From assembly GCA_024275565.1 (NCBI GenBank), contig JAJRYY010000132.1, positions 1-37,217 of the forward strand: a stretch of DNA of 37,217 nucleotides. The letters are read 5' to 3'. Positions 1 through 8,290 of this stretch are shown here, piece after piece (position 1 is the first letter of the stretch; the number at the start of each line of letters is the position of its first letter). This DNA comes from Planctomycetota bacterium (GTDB lineage: Bacteria; Planctomycetota; Phycisphaerae; UBA1845). The notes under the pieces were generated by a model. It was not told the origin of the DNA, ran no database searches, and saw only the letters and a list, made by a program, of their open reading frames with translations. A program made the position numbers and the translations under genes.

Positions 1-1543
1 GGATAGCAAACCCGACGAGGAAGCATGTGAACAGCGCGACTGCACCCATGCGCGTCGAGTTGGTCGTCTTGACGACAAGAACCGACCAACTCGCGAACAA
101 GAACACGAAAACGGTCCCTGGGTTGAAGAGTGTGATGACGATCTGCGGTACGCTGGCGGTCGCATCCCAGTTTCGCAGCCATCCGAAGTTGACGGTGAAG
201 CACAACATGCCGACGACAACCACCGTGCTGAAGAGCAAGCTCCAAAGGGCGACACGCCTTCCTGCTGGTCCGCTGAACCAGATACCCGCGTCTTCGGGCT
301 CACGGTCGAGGTATGGAACGAGTGCCAAGCCAAGAACCACAATCGCGGGTATACCCACGCCGCCCATGAAGGCTGAATAGGAAACCAGCTCCTGCAAACC
401 CAGGAAGTACCAGGGTGCCTTGGCTGGGTTTTCTGGTACAGCCGCATCGGCCATCTCGGCCAACGGGGCGTCGAAAAATGCGCCAAGCAAGAGCATGGCG
501 AGTACCGTAACCATCGTGGCTGCTGCGATGACGTATAAGACACCTGGCCAAGTTGGAATCGTGTTGTGCATCTCTCGATTCACCTGTGGTGTGGTCCCCT
601 TCATCAATCCCATCAGCCCGTACGTCTTGAGGGGTGCAGGGTGTTTGTCTGAATCGGTGCGTGTGGCTTTTGAAGCGAGGGTGCCTGCGTAAGTGGGCTC
701 GTCTGCTGCCACGGGTCGCACAAGCCCGCCGTCTTTCCTGATTCGCCAGAAGTGCAGGCCGATCAAGACTGTCGTGATGACGGGTAAGACGATGACGTGT
801 AGGACGTAAAATCGAATGAGCGCTTCCTGGCCAACGTAGTGTGACCCGAGCAGTAGTTCCTTCTGCATTCGTCCGATGTGAAAATACTGTGTGATTCCGA
901 GTGCGTCTGTAAGTTCCTGCGGTGATTGGGCGATGTTTGCTCCGATTGTGACAGCCCAATATGCGAGCTGGTCCCATGGGAGCAGGTAGCCTGTGAAGCT
1001 CATCGCCAACGTGATCACGAAGAGTGCCATTCCTATGATCCAGTTGAACTGCCGCGGGTGCTTATAGGCTGATGTGTAGAATGCCCTTGCCATGTGCAGG
1101 ATGACACAGGCGACCATTGCGTGTGCTGACCAGCGGTGGACGTTGCGTATGAATCGCCCGGTTGGAACGACGTGCATGATGTCCAGCATTGAGGTGTAGG
1201 CTTGATCCACCGATGGTTTGTAGTACACCATGAGGAGGACGCCTGTCACGCAAAGAATGATGAACAGGACGAAGGTGGCTACGCCGAATCCGAACGTTGT
1301 GGATGCCTTGATTGCGTGGAGGTGGGTTCGTGTCGGGAGAATATGGAGAAAGAAGTTTGTGAAGATGGTTTGTGATCTGGCGCGATCCGACGTTGGGCTT
1401 CCGTGTCGGACCAATGAGTCGCGGAAGGCGTGCGGGGTTGTGGCGAGGTTGTGGATGAGCTTGTGCAACGCCGATTGATCGTCGGTTTCGACGGGGTTCG
1501 GAATGTTGGATTCTGGAAGCTCGGTTGCCTTCTGTTTGTTCAT
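1..1543 (-). CDS. Cytochrome b of a Rieske/cyt b complex (b6 + subunit IV fused), 3' end outside window
   Basis: Membrane quinol-oxidising subunit of a bc-type complex. The reading frame opens at ATG 1543 (MNKQKATELP) and stays open to base 2, giving 514 codons without a stop. The N-terminal half is b6-like: one pair of heme ligands lies in HRWSAH and ILHMAR (14 apart), and a second pair in YVLH and GLHFW (15 apart, the b6 spacing). The C-terminal half is subunit-IV-like, with the Qo-loop segment AKAPWYFLG followed by further hydrophobic helices. The Qo signature reads APWY, not the usual PEWY. It starts 40 nt after the Rieske stop and is the last visible gene of the operon. Family assignment is secure. 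The exact physiological quinone and partner cannot be told from sequence. Confidence 0.93.
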   Translation of the reverse strand, partial: MNKQKATELPESNIPNPVETDDQSALHKLIHNLATTPHAFRDSLVRHGSPTSDRARSQTIFTNFFLHILPTRTHLHAIKASTTFGFGVATFVLFIILCVTGVLLMVYYKPSVDQAYTSMLDIMHVVPTGRFIRNVHRWSAHAMVACVILHMARAFYTSAYKHPRQFNWIIGMALFVITLAMSFTGYLLPWDQLAYWAVTIGANIAQSPQELTDALGITQYFHIGRMQKELLLGSHYVGQEALIRFYVLHVIVLPVITTVLIGLHFWRIRKDGGLVRPVAADEPTYAGTLASKATRTDSDKHPAPLKTYGLMGLMKGTTPQVNREMHNTIPTWPGVLYVIAAATMVTVLAMLLLGAFFDAPLAEMADAAVPENPAKAPWYFLGLQELVSYSAFMGGVGIPAIVVLGLALVPYLDREPEDAGIWFSGPAGRRVALWSLLFSTVVVVGMLCFTVNFGWLRNWDATASVPQIVITLFNPGTVFVFLFASWSVLVVKTTNSTRMGAVALFTCFLVGFAI

Positions 1544-1583
1544 ATCTTTACGATTCCCATGTCGTCCTTCGATCGTGGCAGGT

Positions 1584-2096
1584 CTACGCGTCGAAGACAG
1601 TATCCGCCGGTACTTCCTTCAAGATGTCCGCGACAAGTCCGCCTTCCGGCGAGACGTCCAACTGGACCCAAACCAGTCCCTTCGGGGCGGGACCACCCGT
1701 TACCTTGCCATCGGCGTCGAAGCTCGAACCGTGGCATGGACATTTGAACGTTCCGTTCGCAGTCCGCTCGGTGATGCATCCCAGATGTGTACATATCGAG
1801 GAGATGGCGTGGAACCCCTTTTCCTCTCGGAACAGCCAAATATGCTGTGCGGAAAAATAGGTCGAAGAACCGACGCTGAATTGCTCTGGGCGTCCGAGCT
1901 TCACTTTTGAGTCGGATTCTGGAAAAACGGATGGCATCGGCAGGCGTAATGAACCGAGCATGGCCATGACGAACGCCACGACGGTCGACCATGTGGCTGC
2001 CAATCCCAGGAAATCGCGTCGTGTTGCGGGTGGTTTGAATCGTTCGCTCTGCTCGATCGATGTTTGACCTGGTTCTTTATCTCGCGGCGGTTGCAT
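1584..2096 (-). CDS. Rieske [2Fe-2S] protein, Tat-exported
   Basis: High-potential iron-sulfur subunit that takes an electron from quinol at the Qo site of the adjacent cytochrome b. It is 170 aa from ATG 2096. The frame is open further upstream, but this start fits best because the ATG shares one base with the TAA of the flavoprotein gene (TAATG) and has GGAGG about 12 nt before it. A twin-arginine motif, TRRDFLGLA, precedes one hydrophobic anchor (about residues 40-62). Both cluster boxes are intact: CTHLGC and CPCHGSS, giving two Cys and two His ligands. Overlap with the upstream gene and a 40-nt gap to cytochrome b imply translational coupling into one complex. Confidence 0.95.
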   Translation of the reverse strand: MQPPRDKEPGQTSIEQSERFKPPATRRDFLGLAATWSTVVAFVMAMLGSLRLPMPSVFPESDSKVKLGRPEQFSVGSSTYFSAQHIWLFREEKGFHAISSICTHLGCITERTANGTFKCPCHGSSFDADGKVTGGPAPKGLVWVQLDVSPEGGLVADILKEVPADTVFDA

Positions 2097-4057
2097 TATT
2101 TGCTCTCGGCCTCCGTCCACATTCCGGAAAAACTGAATCGCTCCATGGTGATCGCACCGACTGGGCAGCGTTCTGCGCACAATGCACAGCGGATGCACTT
2201 TTGTTCGTCCTTGATGATCGCACCTTGCAGGGACAGGTCGGCGTCTCCGTATCGATCGCGCAGCAGGTCGGCCATGTCAGGGTCTTCGGCCAAGCGGTCG
2301 CATGATACGAGTTCCAGGCAAAGCTCAGGACAGACGTCTGCACATCCTCCGCAGAGGATACATTTTTCAGAATCGAAAATGGTGTTGACGCCGCAGTCCA
2401 AACATCGGCATGCCTCTGCGACAGCGGATGTTTCGTCGTATCCACACTCCACGACTTTCGCATGGTCTGTGCGGCGTTCGAGAGCTGAGATTGTCGGGAT
2501 CGGCGTGCGTGGGATCTTTTCGTAGTCCTTTTCGCGGACGTATCCGGCGATGTTCAGATGGACAAAGGTGTACTCCTGGCTGAGTTGCTGACCCGACAGG
2601 TGGGCGTGGACGCTTCTCGCACACTTTTTTCCGCTTGCGACCGCGTCGATCAACAGACGGGGGCCGTACGCGACATCGCCTGCGAGAAACACGTCTGGGG
2701 CGGTTGTTTGCAGCGTATCCGCATCGCATGCCAGTATACCGCGATCGTTCGGTTCCAAATCATCGCAGTCGCCCAGCATTGAAAGATCTGTCTGTTGACC
2801 GATTGCCCAGATCACCGTATCTGCGTCGATGGTGACGAGGTCGTTTTCGTCGAACAGGGGGGCGAAGCGGCGGTTCTCGTCGAAGACGCGCAGACATCGC
2901 TTGAATACAACGCCACGGACTGCACCCTGGGGTGTCCGCAGAATCTCGACGGGGCCCAGTGATGAATGTAGCTCGACGCCCTCCTCGTGACCTTCGAGGA
3001 TTTCGAGGTCGTCGGCGGGCATTTCCTCGACGCTTTCCAGGCAGCACAGATGCACCTGGCCGACATTCGCCTGCCTGAGTGCGCTGCGGGATACGTCATG
3101 GCCGACCTGGCGAATCACGGTTCTGGAGATATCGTACGCGACGTTTCCGCCACCGATGACCACGATGCGTTGTCCGAGCTGCGCGAAGGTCGATGCCGGG
3201 TTGCGGTTGTACAACGCCACATCGCGAAGAAATTCCACGCCGCCGAAGACACCGGGGCCATCGCCGCCCGCAATGGGAATCACCCGCGATCGCTTGGCAC
3301 CCACGGCGATGATCGTGGCTGCGTAACTCCTGCGTATATCGGCCAATGATATATCCCGGCCGACCTGTGTGTTGCAGACGAATTCGACTCCGAGCGCGCG
3401 GATGAGTTCGACTTCCGCTTCGATGAGATCGCGCGGGAGGCGGTATTCCGGAATACCGATAGCCAGCATACCGGCGGGAACCGGTTCCATCTCCAATACG
3501 ACCGGGCGGTATCCGAGCAGGGCCAGGTCATGGGCGGCTGCGAGACCCGCTGGTCCCGATCCAATGACTGCGATTTGTGGTCCTGTCGACTTCTCCTGAC
3601 CGATTCCCTGAAGCATGTTTCGCAAAGTGTGAAGCTCTTCCGGCCCGGTGCATTCAAGTTCCGGTGAAACACGGATGATTCTCTTGAGAAGATCGATGAC
3701 CTTGATCGCGCCCTTTGTGTCGGACTCGGGTTTGAATCGCTCTGTCACAAATCGTTTCAGCGCACGGATGGACACGGCTTCGTCGATGGCACTGCGACGG
3801 CAGGCGGCTTCGCAGGGGGCGCCGCACACGCGTCCGCAAATGCTCGCGAGCGGGTTCGGGCCTCGGGCGATGATGTATGCCGTTTCAAAGTCGCCTTCTG
3901 CGATCGCGCGTACATAGCCACGCGCGTCGGTGTGTACCGGACAGGCGTATTGGCATTTGATTTGCCGCTGCCAATACTCGTCGTTGGGGATTTCGACGTT
4001 GACGGGAGCATAGTTCTTACTCGTCACCGTGCGTATTTCGTCCTTTCCTGTCTTCAT
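2096..4057 (-). CDS. GltD/DPYD-like FAD and NAD(P)-binding oxidoreductase with N- and C-terminal Fe-S domains
   Basis: Soluble flavo-iron-sulfur protein of 653 aa from ATG 4057, which overlaps the TGA of the cytochrome gene as ATGA and follows AGGA. The N-terminal Cys-rich domain (Cys35, 39, 74, 78, 82, 86) is the Fer4_20 type found in glutamate synthase small subunit, dihydropyrimidine dehydrogenase and NfnB. It is followed by a dinucleotide motif GSGPAGLAAA for FAD and a second, VIGGGNVAYD, for NAD(P)H. The C-terminus adds ferredoxin-like clusters: CLDC, then CILCGGCADVCPE and CIRCALCAERCPVG. No signal peptide or membrane span is seen, so it should sit on the cytoplasmic face. Its place between a cytochrome c and the Rieske gene, overlapping both, suggests it is a subunit of the Rieske/cyt b complex linking quinol chemistry to NAD(P)H or ferredoxin. 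The direction of electron flow is inference. Confidence 0.9.
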   Translation of the reverse strand: MKTGKDEIRTVTSKNYAPVNVEIPNDEYWQRQIKCQYACPVHTDARGYVRAIAEGDFETAYIIARGPNPLASICGRVCGAPCEAACRRSAIDEAVSIRALKRFVTERFKPESDTKGAIKVIDLLKRIIRVSPELECTGPEELHTLRNMLQGIGQEKSTGPQIAVIGSGPAGLAAAHDLALLGYRPVVLEMEPVPAGMLAIGIPEYRLPRDLIEAEVELIRALGVEFVCNTQVGRDISLADIRRSYAATIIAVGAKRSRVIPIAGGDGPGVFGGVEFLRDVALYNRNPASTFAQLGQRIVVIGGGNVAYDISRTVIRQVGHDVSRSALRQANVGQVHLCCLESVEEMPADDLEILEGHEEGVELHSSLGPVEILRTPQGAVRGVVFKRCLRVFDENRRFAPLFDENDLVTIDADTVIWAIGQQTDLSMLGDCDDLEPNDRGILACDADTLQTTAPDVFLAGDVAYGPRLLIDAVASGKKCARSVHAHLSGQQLSQEYTFVHLNIAGYVREKDYEKIPRTPIPTISALERRTDHAKVVECGYDETSAVAEACRCLDCGVNTIFDSEKCILCGGCADVCPELCLELVSCDRLAEDPDMADLLRDRYGDADLSLQGAIIKDEQKCIRCALCAERCPVGAITMERFSFSGMWTEAESK

Positions 4058-5760
4058 TCCTGCCTTGCCCTGGACATTTCCGGCAGGCCGGCAAGCTTGC
4101 GTGTGAAGTCCACGAGTTGCCATATTTCGTTATCGCTGAGCGTTTTTTGCGCCGGCATTGGCGTACCGGGAATTCCCGCACGTATTCGCTTGAAGACTTC
4201 CTCCGGTTCGTCGCCTCCGCGAAAACGTCCGGCAGTCAGATCTCGTGCTTTGATCTTCCGGCCACGCTCATCCACAAGCTCCTGTGGTCCATCACCTTTC
4301 CCATTGTCACCGTGGCAGGACGCACAGTTAGCCTTGTACAGCTTCGCGCCGATTTTTGCATCCGGCTGGAAGTCGGCCCCAGGCCAGGGCACCATGATGA
4401 TTCCTGTGGGAGTCAACCGTTCCTCGGCGATCTCCTCTATCTCTTCAGGTTCGACATCGTCGTCATCGGAAAAGGCTTCCGTCAGTCTTGCGATCGTCCC
4501 CTTGCGGTTTATTTCGAGGATATAATCAGCCACAGCGAGAACCTCTTCCTCGGTGAGCTGAGGGTTTGATGGCATCTCGCCGAACTGCCGCCCCGTGCTG
4601 ATCGTCTGGACCAGGTCCTCCTGGGTTGGCACGCCGTTGAGGGTCGATACATACCGGAATCGTTCGTGCCAGAAGTCACGAGGTTGTCCTTCTATAGTCG
4701 CCGCCGCGGCTCCGTCGCCCAGACCCTTGGCGCCATGACACGAACCACAAAACATCTTGTACAGTGTTTCGCCGCTGGCGAGTGCAGCGTCTGCGGCGAT
4801 TGGTGGCGGGCGTGGGGTGTGCGTTGCACGCGCACTTTTTCGATGCAAGCTCATCATGTACAACGTGAGCGTGTGGGCTTCTTCGGGTGTGAAGCCCATG
4901 TCCGGCATGACGGTATCGGGCGAAATTTTCGCCGGAGAGAGAAAGTGCTCGTAAAGCCATTGCTGCACGGTATGTTCGCCTTCAACGTGTGCAAAGTCGT
5001 AATCGTGTCTCCTCTTGTCGCCCACATAAGTCAGATCGGAACCGAGATCGCCACCGCCTCCGCGATATCGGTGGCACCCGAGGCACCCGTTTTCTATGAC
5101 AAGACGTTTTCCTTTTGCCAAAATCTCCGCCCCCGGCAGCGAGAGTGCGAGTATGTCCCTGGTAATGCGGGGTTTGGCCAATTCTGGCGAACTCGCCTGA
5201 AACGAGACGGCATACAGGTCCGACTGTCCTCCATAGAGATCGCCTTCGTAGTGGCAGTGTCCGCAACTTGTGTAGACGGTTTCGTTCCGGAGCAGGGGGG
5301 TCATGGCGTCCGGAACGGGTGCGCCATTCGAATCCCAACCATGAGCAGTTTCCGCCGTGATGGCGCGCCCCTCTCCCTGGTGGCAAATGGTGCAGCCAAA
5401 CTTGCCCACAGGGTGATGCTTAAGAAGATCGCCCGGATGCGTCGAGAGTGGCATGGGCGCACCGGCCATGCTCGGATTGTCCACGCCCAGATGGCACGTT
5501 GTGCACCGGTCGATTCGCTCCAGCTCGGGCAGGAAAAGCTGTCGAATGCTGACATCGAAGGTTGTGGCTGAGCGTCGTTCGCGTTCCGTGTCGGCGTTGA
5601 CGCGCAGCACCTCCCGGTACGACCGCTGAATTTCCCGCCAGTGGCCGGAGTAGTTCTGGCGATACGCTTCTACCGCCAGCACCACAATTGAGGATGTCGA
5701 CGCCAGTAGCAGGACGATTTTCATCAATCGCAGTGGATGTCGGTTCATTGATGGGTCCAC
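4054..5760 (-). CDS. Membrane-anchored hexaheme cytochrome c
   Basis: 568 aa if the GTG at 5760 is used (GGAG lies 6 nt upstream); an ATG four codons later (5748) is the alternative. One N-terminal hydrophobic anchor covers about residues 13-31. Six CXXCH heme motifs start at residues 86, 123, 166, 226, 338 and 479. The first three are close together in an unusual Cys/His-rich head, and the last two are typical mono-heme cytochrome c folds. The C-terminal 240 residues align closely with the separate diheme cytochrome at 9072-9914, including an acidic linker SDDDDVEPEE. The gene overlaps the flavoprotein gene by 4 nt. It is the probable electron acceptor for the Rieske protein on the periplasmic side. 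No close named family is recognised for the whole protein. Confidence 0.92.
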   Translation of the reverse strand: MDPSMNRHPLRLMKIVLLLASTSSIVVLAVEAYRQNYSGHWREIQRSYREVLRVNADTERERRSATTFDVSIRQLFLPELERIDRCTTCHLGVDNPSMAGAPMPLSTHPGDLLKHHPVGKFGCTICHQGEGRAITAETAHGWDSNGAPVPDAMTPLLRNETVYTSCGHCHYEGDLYGGQSDLYAVSFQASSPELAKPRITRDILALSLPGAEILAKGKRLVIENGCLGCHRYRGGGGDLGSDLTYVGDKRRHDYDFAHVEGEHTVQQWLYEHFLSPAKISPDTVMPDMGFTPEEAHTLTLYMMSLHRKSARATHTPRPPPIAADAALASGETLYKMFCGSCHGAKGLGDGAAAATIEGQPRDFWHERFRYVSTLNGVPTQEDLVQTISTGRQFGEMPSNPQLTEEEVLAVADYILEINRKGTIARLTEAFSDDDDVEPEEIEEIAEERLTPTGIIMVPWPGADFQPDAKIGAKLYKANCASCHGDNGKGDGPQELVDERGRKIKARDLTAGRFRGGDEPEEVFKRIRAGIPGTPMPAQKTLSDNEIWQLVDFTRKLAGLPEMSRARQE

Positions 5761-5865
5761 CCGTGTCTCCGGGGCGCAAATTGATGCAGCGTGGTTTCAA
5801 ATGTGTCCGTTTGCCCAATCGCGACAAAGCTCAACTTGGCGCCGACTCTGAATGAACCGCGCGCC

Positions 5866-6105
5866 TCAACCGACGTCGACCGTCTCAGACTCGTCGTGAT
5901 CTGCGTCAGGTTCCGGTTGTGGCTCATCGTGTCCCCCTTCAAGGAAGAACAAGGTATTGCAATTGAACAAATTGCAGGTGTTCTCCGCGATAAACGCCGC
6001 GGGATCATTCCGAAAAACTTCACATCCGGGGACCGGTATTACCGCAATGCTGAACGTGAGTGCTGCGGATCCACCAAGATAAGGGGTCAACCAATTGCGT
6101 TTCAT
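5866..6105 (-). CDS. Small secreted Cys-motif protein, paralogue of the gene upstream
   Basis: 79 aa from ATG 6105. A hydrophobic leader ends in VPGC, a possible though atypical lipobox, followed by the segment CNLFNCNTLFFLEGG and an acidic tail rich in Asp, Glu and His. I do not recognise the family. It resembles the neighbouring 75-aa product: both have a short leader, a Cys near its end, an Ala/Asn-rich linker and the pattern C-[DN]-x-[FL]-N-C-[DN]-x-L-F-F. Its position inside the redox operon, 106 nt before the hexaheme cytochrome start, suggests an exported accessory or structural factor of the electron-transfer chain. Function is unknown. Confidence 0.7.
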   Translation of the reverse strand: MKRNWLTPYLGGSAALTFSIAVIPVPGCEVFRNDPAAFIAENTCNLFNCNTLFFLEGGHDEPQPEPDADHDESETVDVG

Positions 6106-6171
6106 GAGTATTTGCTCCGAACATTCAACGTACAGGGAAAAGCGACGTACCTAACTGTCGAGCATGCAGCG

Positions 6172-6399
6172 TCAGTGCCCACCTCCGCCGTCGTCCTCAA
6201 CGACAGCGGCGCCAGCGACCGGTCCTCCGGACAATGGCAACAAATCGTCCACAAAGAAGAGGACATCACAGTTCAAGAAGTCGCAGGCGTTTCGGGCCGC
6301 GTAGTTGAACAGGTTGAAGCTACACCCGGTTGTAAGTACAAACGCACAGACTGCGACGACACCTGCCGCCGCGATCGCCCCTGCCGATTTGTTCTGCAT
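6172..6399 (-). CDS. Small secreted Cys-motif protein
   Basis: 75 aa from ATG 6399 (MQNKSAGAIAAAG). The frame is open upstream, but that extension lacks signal character and overlaps the preceding cytochrome gene, so this start is preferred. The product has a leader with a long hydrophobic stretch ending LTTGC, then NACDFLNCDVLFFVDD and a Gly/Asp/His-ending tail. It shares the C-[DN]-x-[FL]-N-C-[DN]-x-L-F-F signature with the product at 5866-6105, so the two look like a tandem duplication that has diverged. Two Cys plus acidic and His residues could bind a metal or form a disulfide; this is speculation. No known domain is recognised. Confidence 0.7.
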   Translation of the reverse strand: MQNKSAGAIAAAGVVAVCAFVLTTGCSFNLFNYAARNACDFLNCDVLFFVDDLLPLSGGPVAGAAVVEDDGGGGH

Positions 6400-6467
6400 C
6401 TTGTTGTCTCCGTCACCCGTGGATGTGGGCGAGTACCTGTATTCGGCGCGGCCTTGCGCCGACACGC

Positions 6468-6809
6468 TTAATTGCTTGCCTGCAGAAAAGCCAAGATAAG
6501 CCGGTGCTCCTCGGCTGTCAGATTTCCTCGTACACGCATGTGATGCACGATGATATCCCACTGACGATCACTTCGCTCGCGGGGGTTGCGAAGATTGTGG
6601 CAACGCGCGCAGTTCTGGCTCCACAACAATGCGCCCGCCCGAAGATTGTCGTCCCCGGTGGATGCAACCGTTGCCATGCTGCCTTCGCTATCCATCACAA
6701 CTTCCGTCGAACTTTGCGTCTTCTGGCATCCACCGGCCGCTGCGGAAAGTACCGCTGCGCCGGCAAAGGCCAAGACTGCAATTGCTTTTGTATTCATCAC
6801 ATTCTCCAC
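6468..6809 (-). CDS. Monoheme cytochrome c lipoprotein
   Basis: 113 aa from ATG 6809; a second ATG at 6797 is equally possible. The leader ends SAAAGGC, a good lipobox-like site, so the protein is probably tethered to a membrane on its outer side. A single heme site, NCARCHNL, is followed by a helix-rich tail with HHMRVRG, whose Met is a candidate axial ligand. It is short and compact, like small soluble cytochrome c electron shuttles. It begins 15 nt after the barrel protein gene, so it is in the same transcript. Likely role: electron carrier between the Rieske/cyt b complex and another periplasmic partner. Confidence 0.87.
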   Translation of the reverse strand: MENVMNTKAIAVLAFAGAAVLSAAAGGCQKTQSSTEVVMDSEGSMATVASTGDDNLRAGALLWSQNCARCHNLRNPRERSDRQWDIIVHHMRVRGNLTAEEHRLILAFLQASN

Positions 6810-6823
6810 AATGCAGAACCCCG

Positions 6824-8242
6824 TTATAGACCAAAGGCGAACTGCATGACGAATCCGTCTGAGTCTTTGTCACCTCGCACATCATCACGCATGTACGCGG
6901 CTTTCCAAACGATGTTGGGACGAATCCAGTAGTCAAGCCCGAGCGTCATCTGGTTGTGATCGGCACCGCGGGTTCCTGGTCCTGATTCGCGAAGCTGATC
7001 GTAGCGAGCGACGAACTCCATGTTTTTCAACTCAATTCCTTCACCCAGCATGAAGCTTGAAAGCGTGGGGCGGTAGGCTGCTTGCACGAACCAGCCGTTG
7101 CGTTTGTTGTCGAATGTGAACGGATCGAAAGGCCCGGTGAACACGACTCGGTCGGTATCCGTCCAAACCGCCTCCGCGCGGAGATCCAGTCGACCTTTGA
7201 TCGCCTGGAATTCACGGGCATAGCTGAAATCAATGCCATGGGCGAACATGTCCACACCGCTGGATGACGAACCGCTGCTGCCGACCCTGCCTGTCAGAAA
7301 GGAGTAACCCAGTTCCAGCTCGGGTATCGGCAGGTATCCGATTCTCCCACCGAACGCCTTATTATTATTGTTATCGCGGAAGTTGTTGAACCCGAGCTTT
7401 CCGGCGGAGCTGATCGACGAATCCCTGAAGTTCGGACCGTTCACATAGTAGGCTGCATAGTTGAACTTCGAATCGCCAATTCCGAAACCACCGCGGGCCT
7501 GCACGCCGAGTCCGGTCTCACCAATGAGTCCTCGCTCATACACGAGGGGCATCACGGGCAGCTTGTTGACCCACGCTGGATGCCACCGCTCCCAAAAATT
7601 TCCAAACGGGGTGAGAAACTTGCCCGCACCGATCGTAACATAGTCATTGAGCAGGTAACTCACCTGAAACTGTGAAAGCCCCACTTCGGTGTCTTCGCCG
7701 GATAATCCGAACTCGATCTGGGTTTCCACCAGAATCCGATCCGTCGGTTTCCACATCAGGATCGGTGCAAAGACGGCACCGAATGTCGAATCAACCCCGT
7801 CACGGTCCTGGTAGGTCACGACACCCGTTCCGCCCAATGCGAAATTCAACAAGCCTGGCATCAATGGCTCGGTTACATCCCGCAATTCTTCGCGCATGTC
7901 TTCGAGAATGGATTTCCGTTGCTGCGACGCGAATTGATCCAATCGCAATTCCATGCTTGCGGCACTTGCGGCTGAATCTACCGCCGACGCGTCGCTGATT
8001 CCAGCCTTGAGTTCCGCGAGTTCCTGGCGAAGCGATTCATTCTCTTGTTTGACCTGACGGTACTCGCCTTGAAACTGCCGGTAGTCTTCGAGGAACTTCT
8101 CAAATTCCCGCCTCGTCAGTGGTGCGTCGTCGTCGGCTTCCTGCAATGCCACGAGAACAGGGACCGGCCCCGTGACGAACAGGAGAATCAACGCAAGCAG
8201 TCCAAATCGTGAAGCGTGGAAAGTTGTCATGCCATTATCCAT
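6824..8242 (-). CDS. Outer-membrane beta-barrel (porin-like) protein with N-terminal coiled coil
   Basis: 472 aa. Start candidates are ATGs at 8242, 8236 and 8230. A signal peptide (hydrophobic run LLALILLFVTGPVPVLVA) is followed by an acidic, heptad-like coiled coil at about residues 40-80 (REFEKFLEDYRQFQ and following). The rest, about residues 120-472, has the alternating aromatic and glycine pattern of a barrel, with strands such as FNYAAYYVNGP and a final strand ending FVMQFAFGL. The N-terminal coiled coil plus barrel recalls the OprO/OprP-like porins. It shows that the cell has an outer membrane and suggests the operon's redox chain includes an outer-membrane conduit for a substrate or ion. 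Substrate specificity cannot be read from sequence. Confidence 0.85.
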   Translation of the reverse strand: MDNGMTTFHASRFGLLALILLFVTGPVPVLVALQEADDDAPLTRREFEKFLEDYRQFQGEYRQVKQENESLRQELAELKAGISDASAVDSAASAASMELRLDQFASQQRKSILEDMREELRDVTEPLMPGLLNFALGGTGVVTYQDRDGVDSTFGAVFAPILMWKPTDRILVETQIEFGLSGEDTEVGLSQFQVSYLLNDYVTIGAGKFLTPFGNFWERWHPAWVNKLPVMPLVYERGLIGETGLGVQARGGFGIGDSKFNYAAYYVNGPNFRDSSISSAGKLGFNNFRDNNNNKAFGGRIGYLPIPELELGYSFLTGRVGSSGSSSSGVDMFAHGIDFSYAREFQAIKGRLDLRAEAVWTDTDRVVFTGPFDPFTFDNKRNGWFVQAAYRPTLSSFMLGEGIELKNMEFVARYDQLRESGPGTRGADHNQMTLGLDYWIRPNIVWKAAYMRDDVRGDKDSDGFVMQFAFGL

Positions 8243-8290
8243 GTCGAGTCTCGTTGATGGCGGAAAAATTGGTGTCCATGCGATGCGTTT

